DNA of 21,183 nucleotides from Haplomitrium mnioides (Eukaryota > Marchantiophyta > Haplomitriopsida > Calobryales). Positions 1 to 9,960 of the stretch are shown piece after piece. Each line of letters starts with the position of its first letter. The first letter of the stretch is position 1. A program made the translations under genes and the position numbers. The notes under the pieces were generated by a model. The model saw nothing but the letters and a program-made list of their open reading frames with translations, did no database searches and was not told the DNA's origin. Where the stretch lies: positions 1 through 21,183 of the forward strand of contig JBNGIS010010401.1 of the NCBI GenBank assembly GCA_049999725.1, in the 5' to 3' direction.

Positions 1-507
1 GAATAAAGCAAGAAATTGAATTTGATTCTTGGTGGTGACCTTAGCCTTACAATAAGTTTTGTTTTTGTTGCTTTAAATCAAGAGCTCTTATCAAGAAAAA
101 CAATAGCAAGAATCATTTTTGTTGTTTGCAAATCTTATGCGCGCATAGGATTTGTTCTTGTTTCTTTTAAAACCAATCGCGATAACAATCACATTAAGCC
201 ATGATATTGTTGTTGTTGTATTAGTCCTATGCTCGCATACAGTCAACTGTTATCTCCACTCATCATAGATGCTCAAAGGATGTGTTTTGGTTTGTGACCC
301 TTTGTTAGCAAATCTTTTTTTTCTCTTTTTGAAACTTTGGTTTATTTTTAAGTCAAACAGATTTTCCTTTATTTAAATTACCTAAAGTTTATTTTTAATC
401 TTTCACAAAGTTTTCACTTCTACCAATCCAAACATTTGTTCAAGATGACTTGAATGTTTTGAGCACCTAAGGTTGTGTTTTGAAGTAACAAGTATCGACA
501 TATGCTT
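1..507. other. AT-rich 5' flank, no gene recognised
   Basis: Only short open frames interrupted by stops are present. Upstream exons of the DUF7869-like pseudogene could lie here, but no conserved block was recognised. Two short palindromic patches built on TATGCGCGCATA-like sequence occur near 136-150 and 227-240. Confidence 0.4.
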
Positions 508-2229
508 TATTAAACTACTTTTATATCCTTCATATTTTGTGATCATGCAGTCAAATATAATCGCCAATTGTTTCTTCATTATGACCAACAAATGAAAGAA
601 AGAACAAAACTTGCAAACCATCAAAGAAAATGTTATGCCGATGGTCAAAAATACTTGGTAATTGTCATTGATGGAATAGATCAGAAGAAAGTTGCTATTC
701 CACACTTGCCTTCACCACCAAGAAACATTGATAAAGATTGATTGGAGGGTGTGCATGTTGTTCAACTTGGTGCCTTAATATTCAATCATGCTTTTTCTTC
801 GAGGGTCTTCTTAACCTACAGAAACTTGAAAAGCGATTCTAATTCGATAGTGACTATGCTCAAAAAATATTATATGACTTTGAAGGGTCGCTGCTTCCAA
901 CTTTGTATCTTTAGTTGGACAACACAACACAAGAGAATAAGAATAAAATCCTATTTGAATATCTTAGTCTCCTTGTTGCCAAGAATTTTTTTCGAAAAAT
1001 CAAGGTCAAACTTCTCATGGTTGGCCATACTCATGATCAAATAACCCAAATGTTTAACCAATTCTCAAAATGCTTGAAACGTGTCAAAGCTTTCACGATT
1101 ATGAGTCTCAACAAGGCGCTTCAATTATCCTATAATCTTAAACCTCACGTAACTCTTTTGTTGGAAACATGGGATTTCAAAATGTTTCTAAAACAACATC
1201 CCTCTTTGGTTCAAATGATACATGATACTACCTTTAATCAACAATTCAAGTTCCAGTTGAATGATTCCAAGGCAAAGATTTGGAGCAAATAGTTTTCAAC
1301 AGATAAATTTTGGTTACTTTTGAATGGTATTTGTCAACTCAAGTGCCTACCTGAAGTGGAAAGAGAAATTTTGAGTTTAATGTTGATTCCACTCAAGGCA
1401 TATTCTGAAACCAAAAGGTCTCAAAAGGAAGAAAGAGAAGTTGATGCCAAGAAAGTGGTCTTTGCAATAAAGGACAACATAAGTGAGAACTGCTACAAGT
1501 TTTGTACAGATTTTGATATTCAATGGTGGAATGACTTTTTTCTTGCCCAACAAGAGATTGTGGCCTACATTCTTGAAAAAAAAATACGAGGACTAAAAGC
1601 AAAATTTACCTTTCCACCTTCACAACTGTCAAACACTTGTAATGATTCTCAAAATGTTTGTCTAGGTTCTCAGCTTGATGCTCAACAAACACAAGAAGAT
1701 ACTCCAGTACAACAAATACTTTCTACATGTCGAGAAATCTATGATGGAGCACTTAGGCCGCGAGAAGGGACTCTTTTGCACAACACTCGATACAAGCATA
1801 AATTTGGCAATCTACACAAGATGAAAGCTAGAATGGTTATTTGTGTTGTAAAATCTTTGGATCCAAAGAGCAGACCGTTTTGGGTTGCCAAAGTTCTCAA
1901 AGTTTTGTTATTTGATGAGAAAGATCCTCCCAAACCTGAAACGAGTACGTGTTCAATGGAAATGCAAATCCAAGTTACATATTGATGTACTTGATGTGAC
2001 ACAAATCACAATTCTGTCTTTTGATTTTCTTCTTACACAAAAAAACCAATTGACGAAATCTACTCTATATACTATTTAAGCAAATCTATTTGAGTACGAA
2101 AGACAAAAAACCTTTAATCTTGAAATGTTTCAAGGAGATTCAATCACTGTCATTAACACTAAGACAGATCAAGTAAATCTTGATGAATCTTTTGAGCTTG
2201 AATCCAAAGAAGTCGAGACGAGTGACTAA
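508..2229 (+). pseudogene. Decayed DUF7869-like gene
   Basis: The function of this family is unknown. Pieced together across two reading phases, the region reads like plant DUF7869 proteins. It has a block with VIVIDGIDQKK near 660, the signature LDNTTQENKNK near 912-944, and VGHTHDQITQMF near 1019-1054. A long C-terminal part follows, with HKFGNLHKMKAR near 1800, and ends at TAA 2227-2229. Breaks seen: TGA at 738-740, a phase change near 880-905, TAG just before the DNTT motif, TAG at 1290-1292, another phase change near 1935, and TAA at 2077-2079. The 5' limit is uncertain. Similarity is clear from about 538 on, and an AG at 549-550 could be an old splice acceptor. The family name comes from memory of its conserved motifs, not from a search. 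No terminal repeats or other mobile-element signs were found around it. Confidence 0.7.
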
Positions 2230-3690
2230 ATTAATTTTAGAGTTTTATTATATGTTGTGTATTTTTTATTATTTTGTAATTTAAGATTATTATTTTATAA
2301 AGTACGTGAGAATGTGGTGAAGCAATTTGTTGAATTTTTCTGCCACTTGATTTTTTTACTGTAAATTATTCCAAGTTGAATGTTATACTTTGTAAATGAA
2401 ACTTGAACCTTTAGCTAATATTTTCATTTTCTTTGTAAAATATTTTCTAATCCAAAATGTAAGTATTATTGAAGCATCTACCTAAATTAACTAGTTATTT
2501 TTTGCTTGTAAGGATTTTGATGTATAATTTAATATCTTTGACGCGTTTTGACTCAAATGTAGAGCTTTATAGACTTTGATTCGCAAGTTGAAATGTCATG
2601 CGTTCAAAAACTCTTCTGCAAAACCTTAAAACCTAGGTTCTTGATAATCTTTGTTGTGGAGTATTGAGATGGTGAGTTCGGATTCCTATGCATGCATAGA
2701 CTTTGAAGTGGAGTGTTCAGATGTTGAGCTTAGATTCCTTAACATGGATAGACTTTGGGGTGGAAGTCCAAGCCTTCCACAAGTTCTACTTCTCATATAC
2801 AACCCTCAAGCTTCTACATACAAAGGCTACCGGTTAGAACTTAGTTTCTACACAAGTCATAGGCTCTTTTGTAGAACTTGAAACCTTTGTTTGGTAGAAT
2901 CAAGTCAAAAACTTGGAGATGTTTCTTGTTTACACTCTTAATTCAATCTACTTAGCTATTGCCTTTTTTATTCTAAACTATGACTCCTTTGTGTATATGC
3001 TTCATTGAATTATAAAATATTTTTAAATGTTGAAACCTTTTTTCTAAACCCCTTTTAACTTTTTTGTGCATGGATTTTCAACTACAAATGAAAGCTTCTT
3101 TCTTGCTTGAACTTTAAAATAGAGCACCTAAATCCATGTAGTGTTTCATTTTGTTGGTTTGCGTGTCTACGATTGCAAACTTGTTCCCTTGTCTGCTGGT
3201 CCGCTTGGGCTTTTTCTTTGTGTTTTGTAATTTTTTTTCCAAAAAAGACGTTTCAAAGAGCACCATGTCTAAGCATGCCTAGATTTTGTGCAATCAAACA
3301 TATTTCAAAATAGTTTCTTGTGACATTTATTTCAATTTTTGGGCTTCAAATTGTAGTCAATGATAAATGCAATTTTCTTGTGAAAACTTACCATAATTTT
3401 TATACTTTTTCATCAAATTCAAGTTTTCCAATATTTTCATGAAAACTAATAATATTGTTTGATTTTGCATAATGAAATTGACTCTTTCTCTATTATGCTT
3501 GTTGAAACGGCCAAAAATGAACCTCAAAAACTCATGTACTTTTTGTTTTTAAAACATAACCTCATTTTTTTTTCTGTTTTTTGAGGTCAAAAACCACAAT
3601 TTTTCCTTTAAAAAAAGTTCTTGTTTTGAGTAGCCTATTCTTGGTTCAATGTAGCAGCTGTTCATTATACAAATCATGAACAACATGGTG
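2230..3690. other. AT-rich gene-free stretch
   Basis: Long T-runs and A-runs, no open frame with recognisable content, and no tRNA-like cloverleaf were seen. It holds the small 52-bp duplication listed separately. It could be degenerate non-coding DNA flanking the Gypsy element. Confidence 0.4.
2664..2767 (+). repeat. Two-copy 52-bp tandem duplication
   Basis: The stretch starting TTGAGATGGTGAG at 2664 is followed by a diverged copy starting TTCAGATGTTGAG at 2716. Both copies contain a GATTCCT core and then ATAGACTTTG. The copies differ at many positions, so the duplication is old. Confidence 0.55.
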
Positions 3691-4220
3691 TGTGCTTGCA
3701 AAACGTCTCTCCTCTTCTCTCTTCTCTTCTTGCTCATATATCAATCTCTCAATATCATAATGCTCATAGGATCCAAATGTACATGTGCTTATCTATCATA
3801 GGATTAAGATTAAACATAATCCTAATTATATGTGCTAATCCTAGGTTAAGGTCTAATTGTAGATTAGACTATTTATCTTACTATATATATTGTAACAAAA
3901 TCTACATAGAATAGTGTGACAACTTTCGTGTGCATACACATCGCTTACACAACTACATCATTCAAACACATTCCATAACATCTACAAACATACAACAGAG
4001 AATGACAAACAATTGAGGCTCATGCGTATACAATGCATAAGACCTCATAATCGTCTCCTTAGCTCGCGGTCAGGTCCCCTAACACTAGCTATCTATCTAT
4101 CTCATAGAAAATTGATATACAACTACTGATACAAAGACTAGAAGGTTAGGTGCAATGTAGCCCCATCTTTCACCTCATATAATCTATACCAACCTTACAA
4201 CTCAATTGAAACTAGTTGTT
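3690..4220 (-). other. Probable 3' non-coding/LTR remnant of the Gypsy element
   Basis: This lies directly downstream, on the - strand, of the Gypsy pol stop at 4223-4221. On the - strand a TGTTAGGGGACC sequence begins at 4084 and could be the LTR start. An AT-rich TATA-like run (3881-3891) lies about 195 bp further on, as expected for a U3 promoter, and a purine-rich run follows near 3735-3705. No second LTR copy was found in the window, so neither LTR identity nor its far end can be confirmed. Confidence 0.25.
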
Positions 4221-4437
4221 CTATAAACAATGAGAGAAGAACCATGATCCGCTAGGAATAGTAACCAATGGAGGCGTCAAACATGACATATGCCATCCTC
4301 TAGAACACCTGTCACAAATCAACATAATGGTTGCCTCCTTAGGAGAACCACATAGCATGCACTTCAAACTTGGAGGAACTTGTGCAACATTGCGGCCCAT
4401 AGTGCCATCAAAGTTTGGAAGGTGCTAAGGTGCATAA
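4221..4437 (-). pseudogene. Ty3/Gypsy integrase C-terminus with PHD-finger-like motif
   Basis: Read on the - strand, this is the last part of a Gypsy pol protein and ends at TAG 4223-4221. Seven of the eight ligands of a C4HC3 PHD zinc finger are visible: C-M-L-C (4361-4350), C-D-R-C, H-M-S-C after a Trp, and a final Cys just before the end. The seventh ligand position is Phe (FSHC), so the last pair is broken. PHD fingers commonly bind histone H3 tails; a role in choosing insertion sites is inference. The preceding residues HLPNFDGTMG continue in phase from the integrase part at 10632 and beyond once the intervening Copia element and one copy of its target duplication are removed. One stop (TAG) lies just downstream of that junction. 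Confidence 0.75.
4433..4437. repeat. Target-site duplication of Copia element, left copy
   Basis: CATAA lies immediately before the 5' LTR. It matches CACAA after the 3' LTR at four of five positions. Using one copy restores the phase of the interrupted Gypsy frame. Confidence 0.75.
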
Positions 4438-4816
4438 TGTTGAGAACCATTGCTTGAGTGGGAGGATGGATCCTTCCCAGGATCCAAGTCTAGTCCTTCC
4501 CAAGGTTCAATTCTGGGAAGGGGGCTCTATTGTAATAGATTTATTGTTAACCTTGGCTAGCTAGAATAGTTAGTTGTAGTTAAGGGGACTGCTACGTGTC
4601 AGCACCTGGGGGCCTCCTGGGAAGTTGACTATTTCTTGAAGATGCAAAAACCAGCATGTGCCTGCATGGGCACATAAATTTTGATTAAGCACCGACGAGC
4701 ATCTGGAGTAGGTGCGGATTACAGGCATCTGGAGTAGGTGCCTACAAGCATCTGGACTTGGTGTGTGCGGTCCTCTCTTGTATAGTTGTTTAGTTTGCAG
4801 CTGCGGCCGACTCAAG

Positions 4817-4824
4817 TATATAAA
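4817..4824 (+). promoter_or_regulatory. TATA box of Copia 5' LTR
   Basis: TATATAAA is preserved at the matching place in the 3' LTR (9839-9846). It lies about 380 bp into the LTR, so U3 would be short and the downstream R/U5 region long (about 770 bp). Confidence 0.65.
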
Positions 4825-4943
4825 CAAATAGAGAACCCATTCAAGGCATCCTCATTTTCACACATATCGACATGTCCATCGTTTTCTTGCCTAAGTCCTT
4901 TATCTGTAGAAGGTGAATAGGCGCCTTGGTTTCTGACTAAGAC

Positions 4944-5390
4944 AAGGGAGTTCTTTGCCAATCGCAAAAGAGAAGGGGAGGAGCCTTGTTTCTTCATGAT
5001 TGCGCAGCCAGAGGGAAGCGCCCCCCCCGTTTTGCTAATTGCGTAGGGAGACGCCCCGCTTTTTGCTATCGCGCGAACACGGAGAGGCGCTCTGTTTTCT
5101 CCTAGTCGCGCAGCTTGAGGGAGGCCCCCTCGCACAGACACTGGAAGGCCGATTTCGGCCATCGCGTATACACGGGAGGCGTGTCCCATTTTTCTGCATC
5201 ACGAGAACAACAAGGAGACCCCCGCTTATTGCTAATCGCAAAGCCAAGGGGAAGGCGCCCCATTTCACTAATCGCGAACGCAGGAGGGAGGCCTCGTTTT
5301 GTTCATCGAGCAGCTTGTTTTTAGTTTGCCATCGCGACGTTGGTATTTTGTGCTATCACGAAAAGGGAGGTCACATGAAAAGGGAGGTCG
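4944..5390 (+). repeat. ~36-bp degenerate minisatellite in Copia 5' LTR
   Basis: About ten or more imperfect units, each opening with ATCGCG-like sequence, then a purine-rich GGGAGGCGCCCC-like core, then a T-rich TTTTGCTA-like end. Units begin near 5035, 5068, 5160, 5198, 5235 and 5271, among others. One unit is expanded and holds the small hairpin GGCCGATTTCGGCC. The array lies downstream of the TATA box and is present in the 3' LTR as well. Confidence 0.7.
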
Positions 5391-5619
5391 CACCGCGACT
5401 CTATCAATGCCTGCGAAATCTGCTATTGCTAATATCGAGCAGATGCGTTTTGTTTTTCCTCTTACCTGCAATTCTAATGACAGGAAGAAAGAGGGGAATT
5501 TCGCTGCTAAGAAAAATCAACATTCAAAGTTGATATTTTCTCTCACGAATAGTGACGAGCTTGATTTGAAGCTACATTTCAAACATTCCAGTGAAAATTT
5601 TCAAGTCGATTTTTCATTA

Positions 5620-5630
5620 GGTTATGGGCC
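5620..5630 (+). other. Copia primer-binding site, initiator tRNA-Met anticodon type
   Basis: GGTTATGGGCC begins at the first base after the LTR. It is exactly complementary to the anticodon stem-loop segment of eukaryotic initiator tRNA-Met, including its CAU anticodon, and not to the tRNA 3' end. Drosophila copia and yeast Ty5 prime in this way from a cleaved half-tRNA. No 3'-end type site (TGGTATCAGAG) is seen here. The tRNA sequence is recalled, not aligned. Confidence 0.7.
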
Positions 5631-6489
5631 GAAAAATGCATGGGACGCTGAGGAATTTGTTGAAGAGCTCAAAGTCACAAATTGGAGAGATTGTTTCTAT
5701 TCTATGCTAGACAATCTGGGAGTAACAGCCTGGAAGAGTTTGTTGAAAGGACACCCACTACAGCAAAATTAGCAGATAAGGCAAATGACATGGAAAAAGT
5801 CACAAGGCAAAATCCCATGGCATATGGAGATCCTTGGAAGACAAAAAATTTCATGCAGAAGAATGATGGCATTCCTAAACCTAATGGCATTACTGCCAAT
5901 AAGGAGGAAATGAAAAGATGATCCAGGCAGATCATCATGCTCTGATCTGCCTAAACTTGGGAAAGACTCAAGTCACCCAAGTTGTAACTCTCTCTATTGG
6001 AAGGAGGAACAGCCTCAAGCAGGCTCATGAGCAAAAGAGGTCTTGCTGACCTGAAGGAGTGTTTTGACTTATAAGCATGCCCTAGGAACTCTAGAAAGCA
6101 GTATATGTCACCAGAATGGAGAAGTTCTTCACATATGTAGTAGTATCGAATCAAGCCTCAAGGTAGCCTCATGACCGAAGATGCTCAGGCAGAAGAAGGC
6201 AACGGTATCAATTCACACCAGTTGCAAAGAAGGGCAAAGTTTCACAAGTGTGTATATTACCAAGGAGTGGGAGCTTGGAGAAGGACTGCTGTCAGAGATG
6301 AAGTATGGCAAACCTGCTTCCAATAACAGTCCAAATTCACCAAGAGCTTCAAAGGTACAAAATCCAACAAGAGGCAAGAGCAAGACCAAGATGAGTGATA
6401 GAGCTAATGGTGTGAGACAGCTCAGATGAAGAGCATGAGCTAGTCATGGCATGTTAGTCCCAAGAATCAGAGCAGTATATTTGAGAGGT
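5631..6489 (+). other. Copia internal region where gag is expected
   Basis: Short open segments occur in different phases: 5631-5770, 5682-5921, and 6181-6429 with a basic end containing PTRGKSKTK. No CCHC zinc knuckle and no conserved gag block was recognised, so the assignment rests on position between the primer site and the protease-like segment. The gag here is either heavily decayed or of an unfamiliar type. Confidence 0.35.
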
Positions 6490-6795
6490 GATTGCACTGA
6501 ACAAATGTGGTACCCAGATTCAGAAGTAGCAGTCATGTCTGCAATCAGAAAGTCCAGGAGTAAGAGCTGACCCAAATCCAAACCAGGAGGCTCAAGAATC
6601 TCAACAAGTACAGCATGATTCACCCCAAAGCAAGACTCTGAGAAGTGAGTACACTGAACAGTGGTGGTACCCAGATTCAAAAGCAACAAGTCATGTATGC
6701 AATCATAATATATGGGAGTAAAACCTGGCCCAAATCCAAACCAGGAGGCTCAGATACTTGGATAAGAACAGCAGCATGATTCACTGCAAAGGGGA
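6490..6795 (+). repeat. Two-copy ~160-bp duplication spanning a protease-like active site
   Basis: Two diverged direct copies (about 6490-6648 and 6649-6795) share TGGTACCCAGATTC, a following CCAAATCCAAACCAGG block and a GCATGATTCAC block. Each reads W-Y-P-D-S at the place where Copia protease has its D-S-G active site. The residue after D-S is Glu in copy 1 (near 6520) and Lys in copy 2 (near 6673), so neither copy keeps the usual Gly. Confidence 0.6.
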
Positions 6796-6939
6796 GATTC
6801 TTATAAGTCACTCCAATTGTTGAATATTCTGTATATAGGAAACAGAGCATCAAGATATACACTGATAAGTCTGGATGTAGGGATCCTTTATGGGGGAATC
6901 ACCATTTCAGGGGAGAACACTGCCATCACAGTAACCCCA

Positions 6940-7605
6940 GAAGAATCCGACTTACAGTTACGACATAGAAGTCTAGGATATTTGTGTGCATGGAGAAAAA
7001 CAGCACCGCCAGCCAATGCCCAAGAAATCAAACACTGCAACAAAGCACGGGCTAGATATGATCCACTCTGATGTATGTGAACCCTCGTAAATTCACCTGT
7101 GCTGGAGGAGCCATGTACTTTTTGACATTTACAGATGACAAAAGCAGGAACCAATTCTGTATGTCATTCAGACCAAGGACAAAATCCTTGGGAATTCATT
7201 GTCAACCTAGCAACCAATGAACTCCACACTTTAGTGAAAGCGCTGAGAACAGACAGAGAAGGTGAACAGACAAACAAGGAGTTAAAAAGATACTTGAAGG
7301 AGGGAGGAATCAAAAGCCAGACGACAGCCAGGAGCAAGCACAGTACAGAATTGTGCAGCTGATCGGCTGAACAAGAGCGCTGGTTGAAAAGGATAGATGC
7401 ATGTTGAGTGAGGCTGGCCTTCTTGGAAGGCATTGGGCTGAGACCATAACCACAACCGACTACCTGCACAATATTGGCCCTTCATCAGCCTTGAAGGGGA
7501 GAAAATGCCAAGGGAAGCATGGAAAGGATATCAGCCTAGAGTCAAAGGGTGTCGTCTGCTAAATCACAAGTCAGGGAAGATCATCTGTAGCAGGGATGTC
7601 ATTTG
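6940..7605 (+). pseudogene. Copia integrase remnant
   Basis: Segments in several phases match the Copia integrase order. LRHRSLGYL near 6955 corresponds to the N-terminal H-x-R-L-G-H zone. The first catalytic Asp is in MIHSDVC (7070-7072) and the second in LRTDREGE (7252-7254), followed by KELKRYLKEGGI. The third acidic position falls in a stretch reading Q-N-C-A-A-D-R-L, where the expected Glu is Asp. Then come ALVEKDRCMLSEAG, HWAET and the C-terminal signature LLNHKSGKIICSRDV near 7555-7600. Stops and phase shifts break the frame, so it cannot encode an active enzyme. Confidence 0.8.
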
Positions 7606-8104
7606 CAAAGAGACCGAAACCTAATTCCAAAATGGAAGCTGAGCCATCCAGTGGGAGACAACCAACATCAGACATCAAAAGATGAGTCTGAGCGTATATG
7701 TCCAAGCAGGAGGATATCATAACCAATGGACAAGGAGGTCCAAGAGGAATGGCACAGGGACTATTTGAACAAGTGGGAGGATGGAAAAGATTTTGATACA
7801 AAATCTAATAGGCCCAGAAGACCAGGCAAAGTTCAAAGACAAACCAGAATTCTATGGCATTGACAAAGGCATGCCTGTCTCAAAAAATGGTGAGACAAGG
7901 AGCCTGTCAGTTTTCAATGTGCAGAAGACAAATTTTTGCATGGTAGCTAGAATTGGGGACAAGGATCTCACAACCCTCAGGGAAGAGCTTTCGAGTCAAA
8001 ATGCTAAGGATCAAAAGACAGCCATAGCAGAAGAACTGTGCTGCACAAAACCACACCTAGAGGCTTGTAAGACTGTAGCAAGGAGGAAAAGCAATAAGCT
8101 ACAC
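7606..8104 (+). other. Copia linker between integrase and RT, unassigned
   Basis: A 113-codon open segment (7781-8122) lies here but shows no recognised Copia motif. It corresponds in position to the poorly conserved spacer between integrase and reverse transcriptase. Confidence 0.4.
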
Positions 8105-9445
8105 AGTGAGTTTTCAAGATAGCAAGGGAATTCACCGAAGTGGAAGGCCTTGACTACAATGAAATTTTTTCCAGATGTAAGCAAAGGTTACCTCTATCAG
8201 ATGCCTGTTGGCACTCGCATCGAAGCATGATTGGGAAGATGGGAAGCAGAACAGATGAATGTCAAGACAAGAGTTCTTGATAAAGAAATCTTCATGAAGC
8301 AGCCAGAAGATGCAGCTCAAGGAGATAAGAATAGATCAATGTCAAGACAGTTGATCTTGATAAAGAAACCTTCATGAAGCAGCCAGAAGATGCAGCTCAA
8401 GAGGATGAGATCTGTCTATTGAAGAAGGACATTTATGGACTGCAACAAGGATCCAGAACCTTTTCAAAGAAATGGATCAATTACTTGCTAAGTAAAGGCT
8501 ACCACAGAGGCAGATGAATGTGTCTACATCAAATCAGGTGAGCACAAAATCATTGCACTCTACGTGGATGACCTGTTATTGCTAAGCGCCAATCCTGAGA
8601 CAATGACAAGAGAAAGAAGTCTCTTAGTCAAGTCTTTGAGATGATGGCTTAGGGAAGTGCAATACCTATTGGGTATACATGTGACAGAGAGGCTGGGACA
8701 ACAAGCCTGAACTAGTCCCAACATGTGAAGAAGGTGATTTCCAAGTTTGGCATAAAGGACTACAAGTCTGTTGAAATACCAATAGAGAAAGGGCTGAAGC
8801 TGACAAAGGAGATGAACTCACAAAAGGGACATGAGCAGGGTACCAAATCACTATAGGGAGTCTGATGTACTACAAGGTATGCACAAGACCAGATTTGGCC
8901 CATGCTGCTAGAATACTATGCAAATCCATGCACATTCCAAGTTACGTGCATTGGATAGCCATCAACCAAGTTTTGAGGTATTTGCAAGGGACTGTGACTG
9001 CAAAGTTAACATAAAACAAGTATGGGGATCTAACCTTAGTTGGATATGCAAGATGCAGATTGGGCAGGAACCCAGGTGATAGATCATCCACATCTGCATA
9101 CACTTTTATTTTGTGTGGAGGAGTAGTGAGTTGGTCCAGAGAGAAGCAAACTTCCATTGAGGCTGAGTACATAGCCCCCCACACATACAACCAGGGTGGT
9201 CATCTGAATTAGAAGGCTCCTGGCAGAGGTTGGCCACAAGTAGAGTAGACCAACTACAATTCATGAGGACAACATGGGCAGCATTTACCTATGCAAGATA
9301 CCATTTCATCCGCTAGAAGACTGGGATAGAGATTGATCTGGAATTCATTGCTACAGAGGATATGGCTGCAGATGCTCTCACTAAGGTTTTGGCTAGGCCT
9401 CAGCATTTGAAATGTGTGCACCTCTTGGGATTGTACCTTGGATAG
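8105..9445 (+). pseudogene. Copia reverse transcriptase-RNase H remnant
   Basis: The reverse transcriptase starts with an AREFTEVEGLDYNE block near 8122. It continues with EQMNVKT (a position that usually has Asp), IFMKQPED, LLKKDIYGLQQGS and the catalytic YVDDLLLL (YVDD at 8561-8572). The connection and RNase H part shows YYKVCTRPDLAHA near 8873, VLRYLQGT, a GDRSSTSAY stretch, SIEAEYIA near 9158, and the C-terminal FIATEDMAADALTK near 9350. The frame ends at TAG 9443-9445, a few bases before the polypurine tract. An 80-bp duplication, frameshifts and stops mark it as dead. Confidence 0.88.
8254..8408 (+). repeat. 80-bp tandem duplication inside the Copia RT
   Basis: Copy 1 (from 8254) and copy 2 (from 8334) share GAAGCAGCCAGAAGATGCAG and the preceding CTTGATAAAGAAA. 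The 80-bp period is not a multiple of three, so the duplication itself shifts the frame. Copy 2 is the one in phase with the downstream YVDD part. Confidence 0.8.
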
Positions 9446-9446
9446 T

Positions 9447-9458
9447 CCTGAGTGGGAG
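9447..9458 (+). other. Copia polypurine tract
   Basis: The purine-rich CCTGAGTGGGAG directly abuts the TG of the 3' LTR, the position of the plus-strand primer in LTR retrotransposons. Confidence 0.6.
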
Positions 9459-9838
9459 TGTTGAGAACCATTGCTTGAGTGGGAGGATGGATCCTTCCCA
9501 GGATCCAAGTCCATTCCTTCCCAAGGTTCAATTCTGGGAAGGGGGCTCTATTGTAAATAGATTTATTGTTAACCTTAGCTAGCTAGAATAGTTAGTTGTA
9601 GTTAAGGGGATTGCCACATGTCAGCACCTGGAGGCTTCCTCGGAAGTTGACTATTTCTTGAAGATGCAGAAACCAACATGTGCTTGCATGGGCACATAAA
9701 TTTTGATTAGGCACCGATGAGCATCTGAAGTGGGTGCGGATTACAGGCATCTGGAGTGGGTGCTTACGGGCATATGGACTTGGTGTGTGCGGTTCTCTCT
9801 TGTATAGTTGTTTAGTTTGGAGTTGCGGTTGACTCAAG

Positions 9839-9846
9839 TATATAAA
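9839..9846 (+). promoter_or_regulatory. TATA box of Copia 3' LTR
   Basis: TATATAAA in the same context as in the 5' LTR. If active it would drive transcription into the Gypsy remnant to the right, antisense to that element. Confidence 0.5.
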
Positions 9847-9960
9847 CAAACAGAGAACCCATTCGAGGCATCCTCATTTTCACACATATCGACATGTCCA
9901 TCGTTTTCTTGCCTAAGTCCTTTATCTGCAGAAGGAGAACATGCGTCTCGGTTTTTGACT

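Larger units (their letters stand above)
4438..5619 (+). repeat. Copia 5' LTR
   Basis: It aligns along its whole length with 9459-10631. The left end TGTTGA and right end TCATTA form a weak inverted repeat. The right end is fixed by divergence of the two copies after CATTA and by the primer site that starts at the next base. Compared with the 3' LTR it carries an extra tandem 17-bp copy of GGGAGGTCACATGAAAA near 5366-5390 and lacks about 8 bp near 4943. Confidence 0.9.

Noticed and set aside
4084-4084. Firm LTR call for the Gypsy element at TGTTAGGGG (- strand)
   Set aside because: No second copy exists in the window and the far end cannot be located, so only a low-confidence region was listed.
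5039-5533. 164-codon open frame in the Copia 5' LTR
   Set aside because: It overlaps the minisatellite, competes with open frames on both strands, and is not kept in the same form in the 3' LTR.
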